From Diphasiastrum complanatum (lineage: Eukaryota; Streptophyta; Lycopodiopsida; Lycopodiales; Lycopodiaceae): a stretch of 64,000 nt of DNA. The stretch's first letter is position 1. Each line of letters begins with the position of its first letter. Shown piece by piece: positions 1 to 48,544 of this stretch. The notes beneath the pieces were generated by a model. That model did no database searches and was not told the DNA's origin. It was given only the letters and a program-made list of their open reading frames with translations. Made by a program: the position numbers and the translations under genes. The stretch spans positions 16,972,394 to 17,036,393 of the forward strand of contig CM055094.1 of the NCBI GenBank assembly GCA_029204225.1, given 5' to 3'.

Positions 1-240
1 ACTTCGCATTAATAAAATTATGCGTAGAACCGTCGTCAAAAAGAACACTCACGGGTTGGCTACCTACGAACCCACTCATACGAATGAGGTCGTGAGGTCC
101 AAAAACCGCCGTGTTAAAACAACAATTCATACAAATTGTTTCATCTTTAAAAGATACATCAATGCAAGAAATAGAAGAATTACCTGGTGCCTTAAAGGAG
201 CGGCCACCCTTTCACCCAAACCTGTCGATAACGTCAGACT
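1..240 (-). mobile_element. Ty3/gypsy gag-protease fragment (family B), truncated by window edge
   Basis: Read on the minus strand, this stretch encodes the linker and the start of a retropepsin. A serine-rich segment is followed by a GPHDLIRM-type stretch and then by the active-site region VLFDDGSTHNFIN. The nucleotide sequence is clearly related to 27660-27860 of the second gypsy element in this window, so both belong to one family. The active-site triplet reads D-D-G where most gypsy proteases have D-S-G or D-T-G. The remainder lies left of the window or is lost. There is no start codon and no zinc knuckle here. Confidence 0.75.
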
Positions 241-540
241 TGCGAGGCCATCACTAAAGGGCGTACCGTTATGCTACATAACAACGCACCACTCATAACT
301 CGAGCTATCCGACCTATCATGAGGAGACACACATCTCATCCTCATAGACGACGTCACCGGCCACGAGTTTCCCCATGTTGCAGTTCGTATCACATCCTTC
401 TATAGCATCAGCAGAACAAGATGATAGTGCTATACCTCATTCTTGACATTCTCCTACATATCTCATTACCTTTATTTCAGTTCAAAGTATTTAGATATGT
501 TGTTTTTGTTACTATTTTGGAGACGTTTTATACGCTCCCG
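241..540. other. Unassigned sequence beside gypsy fragment
   Basis: No exon or known element is recognised. The first part may be further decayed gag DNA of the neighbouring gypsy fragment, since weak minus-strand similarity continues past position 240. Confidence 0.3.
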
Positions 541-608
541 CTGCTACCACATACTTGGCATGTACATTTACTAGTCTTATATACCTTTTGGCATGGAAAA
601 GACATTAA

Positions 609-690
<82 letters not shown>
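540..690. repeat. Dispersed repeat copy 1 ending in (CT)38
   Basis: A unique lead-in containing TTTTGGCATGGAAAAGACAT passes directly into an uninterrupted CT tract at 613-688. The same lead-in followed by the same kind of CT tract recurs 400 bp downstream. The pair is therefore two copies of one repeat, not two chance microsatellites. Open frames across the tract are low-complexity Ser-Leu or Glu-Arg repeats and are not genes. Confidence 0.8.
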
Positions 691-939
691 GTAGTCACTC
701 CTTCGCATCTAGATCCCTTTTCCCTCACCCCCCAGCCCACGATGCCCACACAGCTCTAACAACCAATGGGACAATGCGCTTCGTGGAAATTAAAAAAGAA
801 ATCGAGGAAGTAGAAGTAGAGTCAGAGAAATGAGGAGGAGGGTTCAGTTGATTTTTGCCATGTTTCCTGAACTATGTTGCCTCCTCATAGGATTTAAATA
901 ATATTTTTCTAGTTAATAGTTTGGTTTTATGATGACGGC

Positions 940-1028
940 TCTGAACCGTCTTGGTGAAACATATGTGACATGTACTTCCCCATCTTATACGTCTTTTGGC
1001 ATGGAAAAGACATTAAACAAGCTTTCTT

Positions 1029-1092
<64 letters not shown>
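940..1092. repeat. Dispersed repeat copy 2 ending in (CT)29
   Basis: The lead-in with TTTTGGCATGGAAAAGACAT recurs here, followed by TTTC units and a CT tract at 1033-1090. It matches the copy at 540-690 over about 60 bp. The two copies have different tract lengths, as expected from slippage after duplication. Confidence 0.8.
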
Positions 1093-1095
<3 letters not shown>

Positions 1096-1471
1096 GTTGA
1101 CCGTTGTTATAGACAAGCACAAAAGATTAATCGATCTGGCACAAACGATAGGACAACTTCATTAAGTTTTTGCAAGGAACTCTGATAAAAAAACTCTTCA
1201 CGTTGTTAGTAATTGAGGTCCAACATTTTTTGTCTCAAGTTATGGTTGTAATTTTAATTACACTACTATGCCATTTATATTTGTTCCTATTCCACTAGGA
1301 AAACTACACCATTTTGATCACTTTGTTATCCAGCTTAAAACTGAATTAAGCCCACCACAGGTCCATAAAAACCTTACTTCAAAATATACCCAATCTTTAA
1401 ACTAATGTCTAAAAACAAACACCCAATTTCTATATAAAAATCTAGCAAGACACCTATCGTATCTGAAATAC

Positions 1472-38597
<37,126 letters not shown>

Positions 38598-40031
38598 ACT
38601 GAAGTTATTTCATTGTTCAGCTTATGATTCTTTAAGGTCACATAACTGGGCATTGTTGATGTTGGGGTAAGTTGTAATGAACCGAGGCTGACAAAAACTT
38701 TATTGATCAATCATTACGTTTCTGTGAAAACGCTTATCTCCCCAACACCCTAGCAGTAAATCATGAGATGTAATATGTTTGATGCTTTCCACGAAACACA
38801 AGTGTTAGTTGCAGTATTAAGTTCGACTATAAAATATCTGTCTTGTGAACTACCACATCTTGTGAAGACTTTTGATTGTTGTTCCACTCAAGCACCCACA
38901 GCTGCATGCGTAGCCCCCTTAAAGAATAGGATGGAAACCCTAAACAGCTTCCTACAATAGAAAGAAAAAATACCTCTCAACTGTAAACTGTTATATTCAT
39001 TGGTGGCTCAACTTTCTATAAGATAGCCACCATCTTCTAAAGAGAATCCCATATATCTGTTACGCAATCAGACGCAGCATGCAGAATGCCCTGTGCCACA
39101 AACCACAACTATTCCCCTCTCCAGCTGGTTTGAGGCTTCACACCTCCTATCAATACTTATCTCAATGGCAATCTGCCGAGAAGCGCTACAACCTAGCACT
39201 TCTGCTACTAAAAAACACTTAAATCGGATGCATGCTTGCCTTTTCAACTCAGTGCTTCTTGCAAAAGCAGCCCTAAACCGCCCGGACTGAATCCATCGTC
39301 CATCCATCCACACCTGTAAATGTGAAAGCGCTTAACATCAAGCTGCATCAAACAAGACCAAGGCAGGGATTGTGATAGTAGTGCGTCAGCCTTGGATATT
39401 CACAGCGGTATCATTGCTCGTTTCTCCGCGGAGCTCCTTCAAGCCCTAGTTCTCCCCTCCCCCTCTTCTCTCTTTTGCCTTTTCCCTCTTTTGGCCTTTT
39501 ACCCTTTTGCTCTTATGGCAATTTTTAGGGTTAAGGCATCTTCTCTTTTACTTCTCACCTTTTACTCCTTTCCACTCTAATGGAGCTACACTTTTGAGGG
39601 TTTGCCATGTGTCATCCACTTACTAAAGGCAAGCACTTGTATGGCAAGTATGTGGAGAGAATGCACCCACGTACAACTACTACTAGTTCATGCTATCTCA
39701 CATGTCTGTGCATCTATAGGCGAAAATCTAAGCAATGCCTTTTATCGATCCAAAGACGATCTGATCTTGAACTATTTCAAGCCAAATGCTTGTCAATCTC
39801 AGTGCCATCTGTCAAACATGATCTTTAACTATTCCAACATATGCATGTTAATTTTGATGCTAACTATCAATCCTAAGGACGACGTGATTTTAAACTAGGC
39901 GAGTGTCAATCTGTTTAGCCCTTTTTGTGGCTCCTCCCATTTGACAAGGCTTAGCAACTAAAATATCATGGACATAGCCACCCTCCTCTCATATTGCACA
40001 GGCAAGTTGTCAACTCAAACATGTTATGTGA
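38598..40031 (-). other. Upstream region of the E1 gene
   Basis: This should contain the E1 promoter and 5' leader. No clear TATA box was pinned down. A possible leader exon lies around 39070-39313 on the minus strand, preceded by an acceptor-like TTTACAG|GTGTGG, but this is a guess. Pyrimidine-rich DNA at 39440-39580 carries no gene. Confidence 0.4.
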
Positions 40032-40119
40032 TTAGTTTTCTTCGTATGAGTTGCTCTTGATTGGGCCATTCGTCTCGAGTTTCGAACGGTAACTCAACTT
40101 CTCTTGTAATGGGCTTGGT

Positions 40120-40351
40120 GTTGGAAAGAGGTGACGAGATGAGAGAAAATAATTCAACAAAGTCGAAGTAGGTGAGCACGGCGGAAGAAACATTCTTTCT
40201 TGTTCATGACTACGCCTATCAATATTGAACAAAAAGTAGTGATAGAAATCACGTTCAATCTTTAGCAACTAACTTTGAAATCGCTAGCAACTAAGTGATT
40301 ACGTAGCCAAACACAAAGCATTGAATTATCAGACAAATAATAACAGATTAT
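40120..40351 (-). repeat. Left arm of a 230-bp inverted repeat
   Basis: On the minus strand it contains ATTCAATGCTTTGTGTTTGG and TAGTTGCTAGCGATTTC and is about 90% identical to 44963-45191 on the plus strand. It lies next to the 3' LTR region of copia element C. Confidence 0.85.
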
Positions 40352-41184
40352 CAATTACAAAAGAATTATAGAGATGCATGCATACTGATATGATATTGAA
40401 CGCAATAAAAGATAGATTGATTCAGTGAAAGAAACAAATCATAATGGAAATGAGCACAAAGGAATTGCAGATCAAAGCTGCGTGCTCTAAGTTATCTCTA
40501 AGTAACTGTAACTCTGTCTGAATTAAGCACTTCCGCTAATAAGCAGTAAGCGCAATAGCAAACTCTAAATGAACTATAAAGAACTGAGCTAGAATGCTCG
40601 AGTGTTCAAGCTTAAAAGCTTGAGAGAGATGCTAACTATGCTTCATTATCAATTGCTTGCTAATGATCTATTAACGTAGAAGTATGAACAACTATTTATA
40701 CTAAGAGATTAGGTCATCAATTGCGACATCCAGTTGGCTGTGATGTGCTGACACTCGTCCAGTTAGAACTTCCCGGAAATTCACTTGCTGATAATTAATG
40801 CAAGACGGTGGCTTAAATTCAAAATTGAATGTTAATTGTCGCTCTGCATAAATGAACTGTTTTTCGCGACAGTCGAAATGCAAAAAATGCGAAGGACCAG
40901 AAGTTTTCGAAGTGGCCGAAGTGACAATAACCACCTGTAAATCATTCTAAATAGTTATGCAGACTGTGTAAAAACACAAAGAAAACTGCAGGTCTGGATG
41001 GTCAATTGGGTGAAGATTAAAACTTGATTAGTCGATTAGTAGGAAAATAATCCAACACTCCTCCTTAATCTGAATCCATGAATGTCTTGACCTTCAAACT
41101 TAGTTCTGCACAAAACTTTCTATGTGCATCCAAGCTTAATGCTTTGGTAAAAATGTATGCTGACATATCTTGCGTTCGACAGTA

Positions 41185-41853
41185 CTACAAGTTAATCTCT
41201 TTGTTGAGAAAGTTGCTTCTGACGTTGTGATACTTGATTTCAACATGCTTACTCTTGGAATGAAACCTAGGGTTGGCCGATAAGGCAATAGCACTTTGAT
41301 TATTACAAAATAAAATTGTCATAGCATATTGATTCAGACCGATATCTGAGAGTAAGTTCCTCAACCAAATTGCTTCCTTTGTAGCTTGAGAGGCTGCGAT
41401 ATACTCTGATTCAGTGGAAGATAGAGCTATCGATGATTGCTTGCAACTGTTCCATGAAATAGGACCCTTGTTGAGGAAGAATGTAAATCCAGAAGTGGAT
41501 TTACAAGTGTCTACATCTCCTGCCCAACTTGCATTTGTAAAACCACTGAAAATGTTGAGTTTGTCGTTTTCGACTGCTCCATAACAAATGCAAAAGTCCA
41601 TAGTAGCACGAAGATATCTCATAACTCTGGTAAGAGCTTTCCAATGTGTTATACCAGGGTTAGTCATAAACTGACTTAGGGAGCTGACTGCAAAGGCTAT
41701 GTCTGGTCTGGTACAGATCATGGCGTACATAAGAGATCCTATTGTCGAATGATAAAGATACTCACGCATCTGCTCCTTCTCTTCGTTGTTCGGGAACATT
41801 GGTCCTTCGTCAATTTGAGACCTGGTTCCATTGGTGTAAGAGCTATCTTGCAA
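41185..41853 (-). pseudogene. Copia C RNase H
   Basis: Open frame of 222 codons with TIGSLMYAMICTRPDIAFAV, FTNASWAGDVDTCKSTSGFT, ALSSTESEYIAASQATKEA and NPRFHSKSKHVEI. The catalytic triad area reads F-T-N-A instead of the usual Y-(S/T)-D-A, so the first RNase H aspartate is Asn. It is otherwise well conserved with copia RNase H. Confidence 0.88.
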
Positions 41854-42407
41854 TTAGCCAAATTATATCTGACTAACATATTGTAGATGTACCTCTGTTG
41901 AGTAATGTAGAATACCAAGGCATAAATGAGTTTCGCCCAGATCGGTTATGTCGAATTCGGAAGATAGCATTGTCTTGGCTTCTTTTATCAAATCGATATT
42001 GTTGTTGAAAAGCAATGTGTCGTCCACTTATAAAGTGATGATGATAAAAGAGTGTTGCATTGCCATTGGAATATGAAGAGTCGTGATCAATAAGGAAAGT
42101 ATTGTTCCTTTGAAACCATGCTCAAGCAGATTGCTTCAAGCCATAAAGTGCTTTATGAAGTTTACACACATGATTGTGTTTACCTTCAATATTGTAACCT
42201 TCAGGTTGCACCATGTAAATGTCCTCTTCGATAACTCCGTTAAGATATGTTGTCTGTACATCCATTTAATGTATTTCCAAATTTGTTGCAGCGGCAAATG
42301 ATAGCAAAAGTTGAATAGAAGAATGCTTAACTACTAGACTGAAAGTCTCAGTATAATCGACGTTATGTACGTGATAAAATCCTCTGGCAACAAGTCAAGC
42401 TTTTCTT
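41854..42407 (-). pseudogene. Copia C reverse transcriptase remnants
   Basis: Broken frames include a stop followed by VDDTLLFNNNIDLI (catalytic box with the tyrosine codon changed to TAA) and words such as GNTHLC. No long open frame is left. It joins directly to truncated integrase at about 42410. Confidence 0.7.
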
Positions 42408-42884
42408 CTATCGATGCTTCTGTCTGCCTTGTATTTGATTTTGAAAATTTATTTGATTTTCTGCATGCTCTTTGAATTGTTGAAACTTGTTGAAAGCCTC
42501 TGTTTTCTGCTTAATGAAGTAAACAGCTGTTCTTCTGGAAAATTCGTCAATAAAAGTAATAAAATACTTCTCATCTAGCAATGATGGAGTTTGCATAGGT
42601 CCACGTATATCTGAATGAACAACGTCTAATAGACCTTTTGCTGCATGTCTATGACTTGATCTAAATGGAATCCTAGTCTGCTTTCCATGGATGCAGCTAT
42701 GACAGACAGGGAGGTCAACTTTATCGGTTGGATAGTTGAGATCAAGTGCTAGGGATTGTCTGGACATGTTCAATACAGATGCATAATAAAAGTGTACTAA
42801 GCAATGATGCCATAGTAATGCTTTATTGACAAGAAACAAGAATGTTATTGCTCTTATCGATAATTCTGCATTGGTCAAATTCAA
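42408..42884 (-). pseudogene. Copia C pre-integrase and integrase N-terminal part
   Basis: LLWHHCLVHFYYASV is the pre-integrase histidine motif. CHSCIHGKQTRIPF is the zinc pair, and VVHSDIRGPM holds the first catalytic aspartate, followed by YFITFIDEFSRRTAVYF. The core after this point, including the remaining two catalytic residues, is deleted. Confidence 0.85.
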
Positions 42885-43001
42885 ACTCCACCCTATGACA
42901 TAAATCTGTGATTCTACTCACTGATAACAAATTTGTAGATAGTTTAGAAACATACAAAACTTTTGACAGCAGTTTGAATTGATTATGTTGGAACCTTAAT
43001 C

Positions 43002-43290
43002 CTAAGTACCTTCACCTTCGATAGTGTGAGTGCTATCGTCACCAAGATAAACATACTTCTTTATGTTGTAAGGCATATAGGAGTGAAAGATCTCACGATG
43101 ATTGGTAATATGTTGAGTAGCTCCAGAATCTAGAAACCAATAATCATCCAGAAGTGTCTTTTGGTCTTTGACCATAAATGCACCTTCATCCATGTCGACA
43201 TCGGGAGATGCTGAAACTATATTTGCTTGTTGATCAGGTGGCTTGGCGGTTTTCTTCGCTTTGAAAACTATGCAATCCTAGATCTCATGG
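43002..43290 (-). pseudogene. Copia C protease start and gag zinc-knuckle remnant
   Basis: WFLDSGATQHITNHREIF carries the canonical D-S-G-A active site. Upstream, NNHEI, a stop and DCIVFKAKKTAKPP look like the end of a CCHC knuckle. Sequence upstream of about 43300 belongs to a different, oppositely oriented copia. Confidence 0.8.
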
Positions 43291-43299
43291 TTATTACGC

Positions 43300-44556
43300 T
43301 TGCTTGCTTGGATCTGGTGGAGAGGAACGAGATGAAGACTGTTTTTATTCCAACCAGGCAGATGGTGCCTTACATTTTCACAAAACCCTTGGACAAGACT
43401 ATGTTTGAAAGACAAAGAACGAGTTTGGGAATCTAAAAAATACCCGCTCTAAGAGGGACCTGAAGAAATCTTAAGTTTCCATTTTAAAGCTTTAGCATTT
43501 TTTTTCTTGCATTTTTAGACTGCTGCATATTTTGAACTAGATTCTGCACAGTCTACATTTTTGAACTATTTTGTCGCACAGTTCGCTCTTTTCGCATATT
43601 TTTGAACTAGCCAACGGTTAGCCTACTTTGACTTAGTATCAGTTTTGTAAAGACCTTCACATTCCTTGCACTTTTCGCGACTCAGCCAAGGTACACAAGA
43701 TGTCCGAAGTCACCGAAGTGACCAACACCAAAAGATGACATATCGAGTAAGGATGACAAATCGTCTTACCAAGCCATGACAGTTGACAACGATAGATCAG
43801 GCACCAACGAGAGCCTGAATGCAAACAAAAGATCAAGACACATTATCGAGCAGGGACGAACTATCAGGAACTAAGCTTGACAAGCGTGAAAATTTAAATC
43901 TTCACGCTTAGTCGTAAAGCGACGTACAGGAGAGAGACATGGTTAACTGATGTTTAACTTGTCAAGCGTGAAAATTTAAATCTTCACGCTTAGTCGTAAA
44001 GCGACGTACAAGAAAGAGACATGGTTAACCGATGTTTAACTTAAACCTCTCTTGTAATAATCAGTAAGTTGATCTTGTAATCTCACTTGGCATGATATAT
44101 GTATTGGATCATCGTGAGAAGAGAAACATAGATGTAACGAGTAGTAGCTAGTTACAAGATACAAAGAATTAGCAGTAGCTAGTCTTACTCATGAGAGAGA
44201 ACATCTCTCTTGCACCGACGCGCTGATCTGGGAAACAGACAACGTTCAAAAGAATTATCATTGTATACTTGATTTTGATAATATGGACAAGTTGCAGCAC
44301 CCTGCTCTATCGTGTGCGTAATCTGTGAATGAATTGCGATGCCAGCTAGCAATAGATATACTTCTGTTGTTTCTCAGTTTATATGATTAAACATTATCGG
44401 TTGTTCATAGATTTAATATTGGGTCTACAATAGCAATCCATAGTTTGGAGGATGATTGATCACAGAATGAAGCGATAGCTTTGCCCGCATAGATCAACTC
44501 CATCTGAGCTTTAGACGGAATTGTCGTTTGAGTCCGACAAACCACACATTCCAACA
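43300..44556 (+). mobile_element. Copia element D, 3' end with LTR (plus strand)
   Basis: VPYIFTKPLDKTMFERQR and a stop at 43436 are the C-terminal tail of copia RNase H. The purine tract AAGAGGGACC is followed by TGAAGAAATC at 43461, a plausible LTR start. TTCCAACA ends at 44556 and is followed by GTGGAGGCAGAGCG, which resembles a degraded primer-binding site. The LTR would be about 1.1 kb. It differs from element C and has no second copy here. Confidence 0.6.
43879..44042 (+). repeat. 82-bp tandem duplication inside copia D LTR
   Basis: Two units differ at about four positions. Each contains AAGCGTGAA, an AT-rich loop and TTCACGCTT, an inverted repeat that can form a hairpin. Confidence 0.9.
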
Positions 44557-44771
44557 GTGGAGGCAGAGCGATTTTAGACCCAGGATTCCCTCAGTTTTTC
44601 CATTTTTTTCAATAAAAGCAAGGATAATTATCATTGAGATTTGTGCATCTCATTAGTTTCTTATTGTAGTTAGAAACAAAATGCAGTTAGTATTACATGG
44701 CACACCATGTGCTACATAATCGATGAACAATGGGTAGAATAAAACTCACAAAAAATTGACTCGCAGATTGT

Positions 44772-44906
<135 letters not shown>

Positions 44907-44962
44907 ACTTTTTGGATTGTATGTTGATGAGCTAGAGAGAGTCATTGAATAATGTGGGCCGT

Positions 44963-45191
44963 ATAATCTCTTATTATTTGTCTCATAATTCAATGCTTTA
45001 TGTTTGGCTACGTAATCACTTAGTTGCTAGCGATTTCAAAGTTAGTTGCTAAAGATTGAACGTGATTTCTATCACTACTTTTTGTTCAATATTGATAGGC
45101 GTAGTCATGCACAAAAGAAGGTTTTTTCTGTCGTACTCACCTACGACTTTGTCGAATTATTTTATCTCTCAACTCATCACCTCTTTCCAAC
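44963..45191 (+). repeat. Right arm of the 230-bp inverted repeat
   Basis: About 90% identical to the reverse complement of 40120-40351. The open frame of the DUF7869-like gene begins inside this arm, so the arm may be the 5' end of that element family. Confidence 0.85.
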
Positions 45192-45249
45192 ATTTTATCA
45201 ATTTATCCGTTCATCTTCTAAAATTCCTCAAGCAAGTACTTCTCAAGAA

Positions 45250-46794
45250 ATGATGCCTGTAACTCAGCTTGTGTCAAATCTTTCGACCCCGTCCTCCTCT
45301 TCAGATACAGGCTCTGCACAATTAGAGCATTGTTCTTTTGAAGAGGTTGAATCATTGAGTGATGAGTCAAAAGCTTCATTTCACTCAGTTACTGATTCTA
45401 GTAAATCAACATATCCGCGTAAGTCTATTGATCCGTGTTCAAGCCTTTCTCATGTTCGTAGGAGACCTTCTCAAAGTGATGTTCGTCGTGTTAAATCTAA
45501 AAGGGCTATATTTGTTGAAAATTTAGAGCCTTCTGAGGGTCCAGAACATCTTGAGGTTGGAGCCAGAATTCCGAGTCATGAAATTCCAACACCTTCTCAA
45601 CCAATTCAAGCACCTACTAGTGTCACATGTTCAATTTATAGGTCATACTCCAAACAAAAGAGAAAATACAAGAGAGACTTGAGATCCTCATCTGATTTAA
45701 CGAATCGTCAAAAACAGTTGATTACAAAATCTGAGATTCGAAAGGTACAAAATATTATTTGTTGCTCATCCTGTTGTTTGCAAAAGTTGAGTATTAAAGA
45801 AATTGAAGAATTAAGATCAAACTTCTTTTTACGAAGTAAGGATGAGAGAAAATATTATTTGTGTGCAACAGTGAGGCCGAACAAGAACTCATTTTTGTAT
45901 TTTTTTAAATGCTTTGGAGGTTTGTCGCAAAGCTTACAAAGCAGTTCACGCAATCGGAAACTCACGGCTTCAACGAATGCATGCACGACTTCAGAAAGAC
46001 CCAACATTACAGGGATCCTTACAGGGTCGAATTGTTTTTCCAGATGCTTTAAATGCAACTGCTTGGCTAAAGCATTTCATAGATGTGCACAGAGATAAAT
46101 TGCCTAATTCCTTATATTTTCACTTGCTGGATAATTTTACAAAATTAGAAATATTTTTGATGTACAAAGAGTTTGCCAAAACAAAAAAATGTTCCCTATT
46201 TGAGTTACTCATATTTTCTTAGAATTTGAAAAAGAGATTTTGGACTAGTAAAGATTCTCAAAAAATCACGAATGACAGTATGCTCCACTTGCGAGTTGTT
46301 AAAGTCTGCAAAACAACTTGCAAAGACCAATGACGAGAAAGGTAAATATTAATCAAATTTGTTATTCATTTTAATACTTTCTGTTTTGAAAAAAATTATG
46401 TTGCAGTCTTTTTTAATACCATTATGGTATGATATTTATTCTAGTAAATAAGTGAATCATTGTATTTTCAGTGCATGCTGCAAAAGCTCTTCAACTGCAC
46501 AGAGATCAACAAACAATTGAAAGATAAAAGTTGGCCAAGCATCGAAAGAAATGTTTGGAATGTCCAAAAAAATATCTGGGCCTTGTTATTGATGGCATGG
46601 AAGAAAACAATGTTACCTCATTTTGTCAGAGTGCCCAAAAGATTGAACGAGGTAGATTTTATTCAGGTTCATCTCGTTGGAGCACTTGTGTTTAATGGCA
46701 CTTTGGAGTCCAAGGTCTTTTTTAATTATCCCAATGTTCGAAATGATCCAAATTTGACGATCACCATTGTACATAAGATAATTTAGTCGCTTGG
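45250..46794 (+). pseudogene. Broken transposon-derived gene resembling DUF7869 proteins
   Basis: The first part (45046-46098 frame) is Ser-rich, with a CCSSCCLQKLS motif and a KxERKYYLCATVR segment. Then, in another frame, VCRKAYKAVHAIGNSRLQRM and ALNATAWLKHFIDVHRDKLP follow (45914-46222). After an apparent intron (AAAG|GTAAAT at 46341 to TTTTCAG|TGCATG at 46471), the region reads VHAAKALQLHREQQT and LVIDGMEEN, and HLVGALVFNGTLESK ends DPNLTITIVH (46472-46786). This succession of Cys motif, VC-x-x-A-F-like motif, I-D-G-M and D-P-N-L-T-I-T is what I recall for DUF7869-type, transposon-associated proteins. At least two frame breaks make it a pseudogene. The family name needs confirmation. Confidence 0.55.
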
Positions 46795-46882
46795 CAACAT
46801 GCTCTGACTTATAACAAGGAGACCGAGCTGTATCGCCAACGAGTTGTAGGATGTTGTCAAAGGTACAGAAGTAAAGCCCTTT

Positions 46883-47425
46883 CTCAATACTTAACGAAAT
46901 GAGAAAAAAATTATATCTCCACAAAACTCTTTCAATGCTCTACAACTCTAGCTATTCAAATGGAATCATAGAGAATAGAAGATTGGGCGAAAAATGAATC
47001 AAACAGGGCAGAAAAATAAAAAATCTAGAAGTTTCTGGTTTTTGACAAGTTTATAGAATTTTGTGACCAATTTCAAAAATTTGTAACTTACTCAATACTG
47101 AACGGAATCCAAAAAAAAATTACATGACTAGAAAGCCCTTTCAATGCTCTACAATCTTGGTCATTCAGATTGAATTATAGAGAACAAAAAATTGGGCGGA
47201 AATCGAATAAAAAAAAAGCGAAAAATAAAAAAAACAGAATTTTTGGTTTTTGACAAGTTTACAAAATTTTGTTGCCAGCTTTAAAAATTTGTAACTTGCC
47301 TAATACTGAACGGGATTTTAAAAAAAATAAATGACTAAAAAGCCTTTTAATGCTCTACAATGCTACCTATTCAGATTGAATTACATAGAACAAAAATCCG
47401 GACAAAAATTGAATAAAAAAGAGTA
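46883..47425. repeat. About 190-bp tandem repeat, 2.8 copies
   Basis: Units start near 46883, 47092 and 47281 with (A/T)CAATACT(T/G)AACG(A/G)-like words. They share TTTCAATGCTCTACAA, GGTTTTTGACAAGTTTA and AAAAATTTGTAACTT. Copies are about 85% alike and non-coding. Confidence 0.8.
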
Positions 47426-48535
47426 GAAAAAAGAAACAGAAAATACAATCCCCACTCATTTTTTGAACGTTTTTGGACATGACTCTCACAAATCAAATCC
47501 ATAATGCAAAGCTAACCCTAGCATGCCAAGACCAAGATGCTTAAATGCAAGCTAACCATTCAACAAACATGCTGCAAACTGAAAAATTGGTGTAGCTCCC
47601 CAGCAACGGCACCAGCATATCCCAAAATTCAACATGAATGGAAGATCCACATCTAACTCTAACATCCATTAACCCTAAGCATTAACACTACTCCATTAAC
47701 CCTACGATCCACAACAAAGATAGCTTACTCTTTCTCTCTCTCCCTTTCTCTCTCACAAAAAGCATAAGAATATACAATTCCAATAATAAGCAGATCCAAC
47801 AATTAGCAAACACAATGAAAAATATGAGAGGAAGAGGAAAAGTGATAGAGAGCAAGGACATTCATAAATCCATTTCATAAGAGAACCAATCTGCTTTACT
47901 GAAATGAAGATATGTACATGTGTAGGAAACTCGAGTTGGTCCCTTTTTTATAATGGAGAGGAGGACCCTGGCCTCAAAGTCCTATTGGTCCATTTCTACC
48001 TCCCTAACTATTCAAAATAAAAAAAGAGTGAAAACTCATTCAAAATTGGAGGGAACCAATTTGAATTTGAAATTTGGTGGGAACCCCAACTTTATTCACT
48101 AACTTGACATTTAGGCTTGCGACATTAAAAGTCCCGCAAAAAGGCCTAGAGTCCTTTTATTGACTTTCTAATTATCAAATCTCTATGTGATCATTGGGTT
48201 GGACTTACACACGCAGGGTGCCAAATCCCTCTCACTTATTAATTAGGGTTAGGGTTGCCTCAGGATCCGCAAACTCTCCAAACCTTTAAATTTCCATTTT
48301 ACCATGTGTGTTATAGGTTAACAAATGATAAACTACATCACAAGGACAAGATTTGTCACATTTTAGGCCCACCTCCTTTCTGTATGTATGATGTCTCAGT
48401 ATTTTCAATTATAACATAAATCTAGTCACTGAGATACTTCTTTCCAATGAGAACTTCTAATTTGAGCCACAGTCATATTTTTTCTCATGAATTTCTCCAC
48501 TCACATTATAAAGATCCAGTTTTCAATACATATTC
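47426..48535. other. AT-rich sequence without identified genes
   Basis: Only small composition biases are seen. TTAGGGTTAGGGTT at 48243 is too short and of the wrong unit to be plant telomeric DNA. Confidence 0.6.
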
Positions 48536-48544
48536 AGTTAGATT

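Larger units (their letters stand above)
40352..43300 (-). mobile_element. Copia element C, damaged
   Basis: The LTR begins with TGTTGGATTA at 41057, preceded on the minus strand by the purine tract AATTAAGGAGGAG-like sequence (41058-41070). The pol is present as protease, pre-integrase/integrase start, reverse transcriptase remnants and RNase H. The middle and end of integrase are deleted (junction near 42410). The reverse transcriptase Y-V-D-D tyrosine codon is TAA (near 42027). The right side is cut off at about 43300, where plus-strand copia sequence begins. The 5' LTR is absent. Confidence 0.8.

Noticed and set aside
421-759. Ser-Leu and Glu-Arg repeat open frames over CT tracts (also at 929-1185, 32732-33087, 44712-44993, 19100-19309)
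   Set aside because: They are translations of dinucleotide microsatellites and carry no protein signal.
1442-1471. Extending E1 exon 8 past 1472
   Set aside because: The frame meets TAG within six codons, while GCG|GTATTT gives a canonical donor in the right phase.
39068-39313. 81-codon minus-strand frame upstream of E1
   Set aside because: No family similarity; possible leader sequence only.
48240-48256. Interstitial telomere repeat
   Set aside because: Only about two units, of the TTAGGG kind and not the plant TTTAGGG.
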